A DNA stretch of 64,000 nucleotides, taken from Lucifuga dentata (Eukaryota > Chordata > Actinopteri > Ophidiiformes > Bythitidae). Where the stretch lies: the NCBI GenBank assembly GCA_014773175.1, contig VXCM01001402.1, positions 62,001-126,000 of the forward strand, in the 5' to 3' direction. The notes below the pieces were generated by a model, which was not told the origin of the DNA, ran no database searches, and saw nothing but the letters and a program-made list of their open reading frames with translations. Positions 59,441-64,000 of this stretch are shown here, one piece after another. Position 1 is the first letter of the stretch, and each line of letters starts with the position of its first letter. A program made the translations under genes and the position numbers.

Positions 59441-62400
59441 CTAAGTTTCTAAAAGCCGATTGCCATTGTTTGTGTCTGATGGGAAGAGGTCAGGCAGGGT
59501 CGTGGTGCATACAGGTCTCCCCAGGACCACGACAGGTCTGAGGTACTGAAGCTGCTTAATGGCCAGGTCCCCACACCCAGCCAGGGCTTTGTCCAAGATG
59601 GACTTCAAGTTTTGGACTGCTGTCAAGTCCCCAGTCATAGCGAGGGGCTTCAGCAGTGGGGAATGAGTGCGTCTGCTGCGGGTGTGAGAGATTCCCAACT
59701 GATTGTTCTCCTTGACAGAACAACTGTGTCTGAAAGAATCCCGCCGTTTGGCAAGCATAATTTCTTTATCTGTAGGGTTGGTGTCTTGTATAAACTGCAG
59801 AAATGAGGATTCAAAGCCCATTGGTTTATAAGTGGCAATGTCAAAAGAGCATGGAGAAGGACCGGTGTCTTTCAAGTTTGAAGGCTGCTCGGACATCTCG
59901 TTTTTACGTTTCAGTGGCTGGCGAATGGGAGGGGTGGGCAACGACCCATTCAGCATTTTACCACCATCTTTGCTGCTCGACATGCCCTGGATGCTCTCCT
60001 CAATTGTGAAGCGCAGTGAGGATGGCGTCGTGAGATCAACAGTGACAGGACGAAGAAGTGCTTTGATGTTTTGCAAGCTTAGCTTTTCCTCTTGACTGTG
60101 ACTGCTCTGTGTTGCTGAGGGCTGTTCTTCAGTGTGCCCACCAGTGCTCAGTTCACCATAAAGCACTTCATCAGCACCGAGAAGGACACCGTTTCGCTCT
60201 ACAGGCGGTACTACTTCCTCCTCCTCCTCTTCCTCTGGAAATGCCAGTGGATCATGACTGTCATCCTGCATGTGTGCTTTGATGGAATGCAGGCTCATGG
60301 GTGTGGACTGTCCCCCAGGGTTTTCTTGCTCTGCCTGATACTCCATTTTGTGAACCCCATTTGGTGTACATGGCCCCGCAACAGTTGGTCTGGCTGACTT
60401 CCTCTGAATTATTTCCTCGAGCTGCTCTGCATTAAAAACAAGTTTATCTTCATGTTTTGCAAAGTCCTCTTGACGGATACGGTGAACCTTTATGTAGTGA
60501 CGTTGCATGCTTTTCATGTATCTGACCACAGAATCGCAGTCCTGAACCATGCATGGATAGCCCACACGCAAACAACGGTCTTGGCACATCTGTAATGCTT
60601 CTTCATGAGATCTGTAGACAAGACTGTCATACGGATTTTTTTTCTCCTCTCTATCCGACACTTCTTTGTTTTCTTCAGGGGCCTCCTTGTCCATTTCCTC
60701 AGATTGGGCAGCCATGTCAGACTCAGGATCCACAGGCCGTGTGGTAGGTGAACCAGGATCATCTTTTTGAGGACCCTGTGATGTGACAATAAGTTTCTTT
60801 TGACAACCACTGACTGACTTTTTGTGAGTGCTCTGTAAACGTACCACCAGAGAATCATAGTATTCACAGTGACTATAAAGAATATGTTTTTTAAGTGCAT
60901 GAGGTTGGCTGAACACTCTTGTGCAACCCTCATATTTGCACTGTATCAGTTCTGGTGGCTGAGAGTGAATTTCACGTGTGTGACGCACCAGGCTGCTTTT
61001 AAGGTGGTAAGAGGCAGAGCAGTTGGCAAAGTGGCATTTGAACTGGGGTTGGGGTTCATCTGAGTTTGAGACTAGCCTTTTCCTAGCAGGCTCTTTTCTG
61101 GCTTCTTGATTACGGTATGTGTCAACGTCTTTTTCCAACAAGAGTTGAGAGCGATTATAATGATGCACAAACTGCAGGTGGCGCACAAGGCCTCCCTGGG
61201 TGGAGAAAGCAGCATCGCAGTCTTTTGCTACACAATGAAAGGGTTTACTGAATTTGTCTAATATATAGCACAGGTTACTTTTAGTGACTAAACGTCTAGT
61301 AGTTCTGCTCTGCTGTGTAGTGCCGTTCCCACTTTCTCCCTTTTCCTCTTTAATCTCTGCTCCATCTTCTGCTTCCTCTTCAGAGGGAGATTGATTATCG
61401 CTGTTTTTTTCATTTTTGTTAATTATACTTGATTTACTTCCATCACATTTTTTCCACCTGGGAAATGTTGTCATCTTTGCTTTCAGAGCATGGTTAGTTA
61501 AGGTTTGAGATGTATGCTTTGCGGGCGCTGTGGTTTTGTTTCCTTCATGCCGAACAGATGCACAGCTTATTTTTTCCACCAACGCCTCACTCAGTTTATG
61601 TACCTGAATATAGTGCGCCTTCAACACATTCTTTTGCCTATGACTCTTGGAACAAAGCTGACACATATAAGGCTTAAAGGATGTTGTTTTCAAAGAAGTC
61701 AACCTTTTGGCCTGTTCCATGGTGCGGCCATGTTTGGTGGTGTAGTGGCGCAACAAGCTGTAACTCTGTGCAGTCCTAAAGCCACAACTTTTTATCCCAC
61801 AGGTGTACGGCTTAGCGTTGGCCAATGATTCACCACTGCCTTGTTCACCAGTTCTTAATATATGTTCAGATTTGACTTTCACTGTTTCTGCAGTCAGATG
61901 GGGAGGTCTCTTCTGAAGCACTACAACAGGTGGCTTTGCCAAGATTGCTTGGTGAAGGGACATGAGTGATGTTTGAGGCTCTGAGGTGGACTGAAGGGGC
62001 TCACTTGGCTCACTTTGGAAGCTCTGGGAATTTAGGTCCAGTTTGCCGAGCCCAATAAGAATTTCTCTCAAAGCATCATTTTTTTCAAGGCTTGAAGAGT
62101 TTGTCTCACTGTTTTTGAGATGTGGGGGTTCTTTTATTTCTTTCACAGCCTCCTTAATTGGAGGTGAAGACGCAGGCTCATTTTTTCCCTTGTCCTCACT
62201 GTTTGGTTCAGTTTTGATCTTTAGCCCTTTGGAGTTGAACCCCCGCTCTTTGTCATGTTTGTATTCTTTGTTCTCCAACTTAAGGTGCTCTGGATGTGTA
62301 CATTTCAGGTGTCTCTGGACATCTCGGGCTCTGGAAAAAGTCATGCCACACTTCTCAAAGCCACAGGTAAACTTACTACCATCAAAACAAACAGCTACCA

Positions 62401-64000
62401 AGGTCAGTGTTCCCTTGGGCTCCTTACAGCCTGGTGACTGCAATGAGGGACAGCTCACTGAGGAAGAGACCAGGTCATCGCCATTTACTATCTCTTCTGA
62501 TGCTGTCTTAATGTCACCTGATTTGGCTGTCTCCTCACTATCAATCTTAAGAAGTTTCAGTTTGGCCTTCCTCTCAGCCTCAAAGTCTTTTTCAGAGAAG
62601 GTAATATTGTGTGTGAATAAATGCTGTGTAAACTCATGTTTAGATAAATAGAATTTTTTACAATCAGGGCTGGAACAGGTAAATGCCGCATCTCTGAAAT
62701 GCTGCGCTTCATGGTGATACATCTGTCCCAAGTCAGAGTAAGTGACGTAACAGCCTTTGAGCTCACACTGGTAGCTGAGCTGATAGCCATGGGTCTGTTT
62801 GTGTGCAACAAGCTCATTGGAACAACTAAACTGTGCACCACAACCTAAAACCACACACGTGTAAGGGCGATCACCATAGTGAGCTTTTCGATGCTTACGG
62901 TGATGGTAAGCCGATACAAAATGACGTCTACAAAAAACACACTTCTCCCGTTTGTCTCTCATCTCATGAAAATGCTTTACATTCTCATCACCTTTGTGCT
63001 CTGACTTTAAGTGGACATATAAGTATTTGGAATGCTTAAAAGTTTTTGCACAGCCAGTTCCTGGACACGGATACTCATCTCGGTTCTGCAGATTGAAGTG
63101 ATGGTCAATGTAATCGAAAGTGATGTGCTCGTCGTCATCCACACGCTTCACCTCTCCAGATTTGGCTTGCTGCACAATGTGGTCAAACACATCTGGATCA
63201 TGGGTGGATTTATAATACAGCATTAAGGACGGGTCAATGGTGATCTCACCTGGCTCAATGTCATCATCCTCATCCGTCTCTTTCTGCACGTCCTTTTTCT
63301 TTTCATTGTTTTTATAAGCCTGTGCTTCATTGTGAACATGCTGTTTCATGTGAGGAACTAATTCCTTCCTACTCTTAAACCTTTCCAAACAAACAGGGCA
63401 GGGGTGGGTGTTTTCTTCTGCGTGTCTTTTGGAGTGGTGAACAATTTGGGTTTCACTAACTGACCTCTTACAAATCTGACAACAGAACTTATGTTTCTTT
63501 GTATGTGATTCTCCTTGCACTTGTGATAAGTGTTTTTTATCAACCTGCTCATATCTATCCAGACTCCCATTTAACCCGTTTTGGTGCTCCGATTCTACAG
63601 CCTCCTCTTTTTGTTCCTGTGGCTTATGTTTACTCCTCTCCTGTCCGTCTACCACCTCTTCCTCTTCTCCCTCTGACTCTGGCATCAACCCTAGAAGGGA
63701 GATGCAGTGATACTTGAGGGTTTTCCAGTCCCAGAATTCAGGGTCAAAAGGCCAATAGGCTTTCAGTGCTAGGAGCAACTCACAGCGTAGTGAGTTTGGA
63801 ATAACTCCATTTTCCTGGTCATACTTCTGGTCTGGGCGCAAGTAGAGGTCTTCAAGGCAACCAAAAACCTCCTGGCTGGGGCCAAGCAGGAACTCTGTGA
63901 GCTGACAGGCACGTAACACTTCAAGGTCATTTGGAAGAAGGCAGGACACTGTCTTACAGACAGAAATCCTTGTGTCCAAGTCGTCTTGTTTTGGAAGTTG
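59441..64000 (-). CDS. rlf: Zinc finger protein Rlf, large last exon (partial, 5' end off window)
   Basis: Nuclear C2H2 zinc-finger factor. Mammalian RLF is a chromatin and transcription regulator, first known as the partner in L-myc fusions. One open exon gives 1519 residues and runs off the right edge without an ATG: the first methionine-like codon at 63979 is TTG, and the frame stays open for seven more codons. Human RLF has about 1900 residues, so the N-terminus is missing. Residues 1-110 are helical and Cys/Leu-rich, as in the RLF/ZNF292 family. About 14 C2H2 fingers follow: a cluster of seven (residues about 165-460, from CQIC to CSSPDC), then CGFEKC near 540, a pair near 725-795, three near 895-1030 and one near 1150. 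Two sumoylation-type words are visible (IKTEP, VKSE). An acidic run and a conserved C-terminal LKSILDKALAGCGDLAIKQL come late. ZNF292 is the main alternative; adjacency to zmpste24 favours rlf. Confidence 0.93.
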   Translation of the reverse strand, partial: QLPKQDDLDTRISVCKTVSCLLPNDLEVLRACQLTEFLLGPSQEVFGCLEDLYLRPDQKYDQENGVIPNSLRCELLLALKAYWPFDPEFWDWKTLKYHCISLLGLMPESEGEEEEVVDGQERSKHKPQEQKEEAVESEHQNGLNGSLDRYEQVDKKHLSQVQGESHTKKHKFCCQICKRSVSETQIVHHSKRHAEENTHPCPVCLERFKSRKELVPHMKQHVHNEAQAYKNNEKKKDVQKETDEDDDIEPGEITIDPSLMLYYKSTHDPDVFDHIVQQAKSGEVKRVDDDEHITFDYIDHHFNLQNRDEYPCPGTGCAKTFKHSKYLYVHLKSEHKGDENVKHFHEMRDKREKCVFCRRHFVSAYHHRKHRKAHYGDRPYTCVVLGCGAQFSCSNELVAHKQTHGYQLSYQCELKGCYVTYSDLGQMYHHEAQHFRDAAFTCSSPDCKKFYLSKHEFTQHLFTHNITFSEKDFEAERKAKLKLLKIDSEETAKSGDIKTASEEIVNGDDLVSSSVSCPSLQSPGCKEPKGTLTLVAVCFDGSKFTCGFEKCGMTFSRARDVQRHLKCTHPEHLKLENKEYKHDKERGFNSKGLKIKTEPNSEDKGKNEPASSPPIKEAVKEIKEPPHLKNSETNSSSLEKNDALREILIGLGKLDLNSQSFQSEPSEPLQSTSEPQTSLMSLHQAILAKPPVVVLQKRPPHLTAETVKVKSEHILRTGEQGSGESLANAKPYTCGIKSCGFRTAQSYSLLRHYTTKHGRTMEQAKRLTSLKTTSFKPYMCQLCSKSHRQKNVLKAHYIQVHKLSEALVEKISCASVRHEGNKTTAPAKHTSQTLTNHALKAKMTTFPRWKKCDGSKSSIINKNEKNSDNQSPSEEEAEDGAEIKEEKGESGNGTTQQSRTTRRLVTKSNLCYILDKFSKPFHCVAKDCDAAFSTQGGLVRHLQFVHHYNRSQLLLEKDVDTYRNQEARKEPARKRLVSNSDEPQPQFKCHFANCSASYHLKSSLVRHTREIHSQPPELIQCKYEGCTRVFSQPHALKKHILYSHCEYYDSLVVRLQSTHKKSVSGCQKKLIVTSQGPQKDDPGSPTTRPVDPESDMAAQSEEMDKEAPEENKEVSDREEKKNPYDSLVYRSHEEALQMCQDRCLRVGYPCMVQDCDSVVRYMKSMQRHYIKVHRIRQEDFAKHEDKLVFNAEQLEEIIQRKSARPTVAGPCTPNGVHKMEYQAEQENPGGQSTPMSLHSIKAHMQDDSHDPLAFPEEEEEEEVVPPVERNGVLLGADEVLYGELSTGGHTEEQPSATQSSHSQEEKLSLQNIKALLRPVTVDLTTPSSLRFTIEESIQGMSSSKDGGKMLNGSLPTPPIRQPLKRKNEMSEQPSNLKDTGPSPCSFDIATYKPMGFESSFLQFIQDTNPTDKEIMLAKRRDSFRHSCSVKENNQLGISHTRSRRTHSPLLKPLAMTGDLTAVQNLKSILDKALAGCGDLAIKQLQYLRPVVVLGRPVCTTTLPDLFPSDTNNGNRLLET

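Noticed and set aside
62043..62651. 202-codon plus-strand frame
   Set aside because: It lies entirely antisense to the rlf zinc-finger exon and has no family resemblance. It is a shadow of the real frame.
59441..64000. Assignment of the zinc-finger gene to znf292
   Set aside because: The family architecture is shared, but adjacency to zmpste24 and the C-terminal region fit rlf better.

Overview
This is a vertebrate nuclear genome window, almost certainly from a teleost fish. The coding genes have vertebrate-type short exons with GT/AG introns. The DNA is AT-rich and full of CA/GT microsatellites, and it carries fish-type repeats: a tRNA-Thr-derived SINE, LINE tails and the 'ACTCAAGTA' repeat. 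I cannot name the species.

Layout. Positions 1-45,870 are gene-poor. I find no recognisable multi-exon gene there, only dispersed repeats, foldback elements and microsatellites, plus two protein-like stretches I could not identify (12,159-12,629 and 42,739-42,840, both minus strand). From 45,870 to the right edge there is a compact head-to-tail block of four genes, all on the minus strand. Going left to right these are rpl13a (ribosomal protein uL13, 7 coding exons), atp5if1 (mitochondrial ATP synthase inhibitory factor, 3 coding exons), zmpste24 (CAAX prenyl protease 1, 9 coding exons) and the last exon of rlf (a large C2H2 zinc-finger factor, cut by the window edge). The zmpste24-rlf neighbourhood matches human 1p34.2, which supports calling the zinc-finger gene rlf rather than its paralogue znf292.

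The introns of rpl13a host box C/D snoRNAs, as in mammals. There are two SNORD33-type copies (introns 2 and 3), a SNORD34 homologue (intron 5), a SNORD35-position snoRNA (intron 6), and a decayed relative of the last one in intron 4 that has lost box C. A short poly(A)-tailed retro-insertion with a 13-bp target-site duplication sits just upstream of the rpl13a 5' TOP start.

The most unusual non-genic structures are a foldback element of about 670 bp at 19.2-19.9 kb with a diverged second copy at 23.4-24.0 kb, and a 33-bp near-perfect hairpin at 33.83-33.90 kb. At two single-N gaps the flanking 65-66 bp is exactly repeated, which looks like an assembly artefact rather than biology. The four genes have unrelated jobs (translation, mitochondrial bioenergetics, lamin processing, transcription), so their proximity reads as synteny, not a functional cluster. 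I did not find a convincing new multi-gene system.
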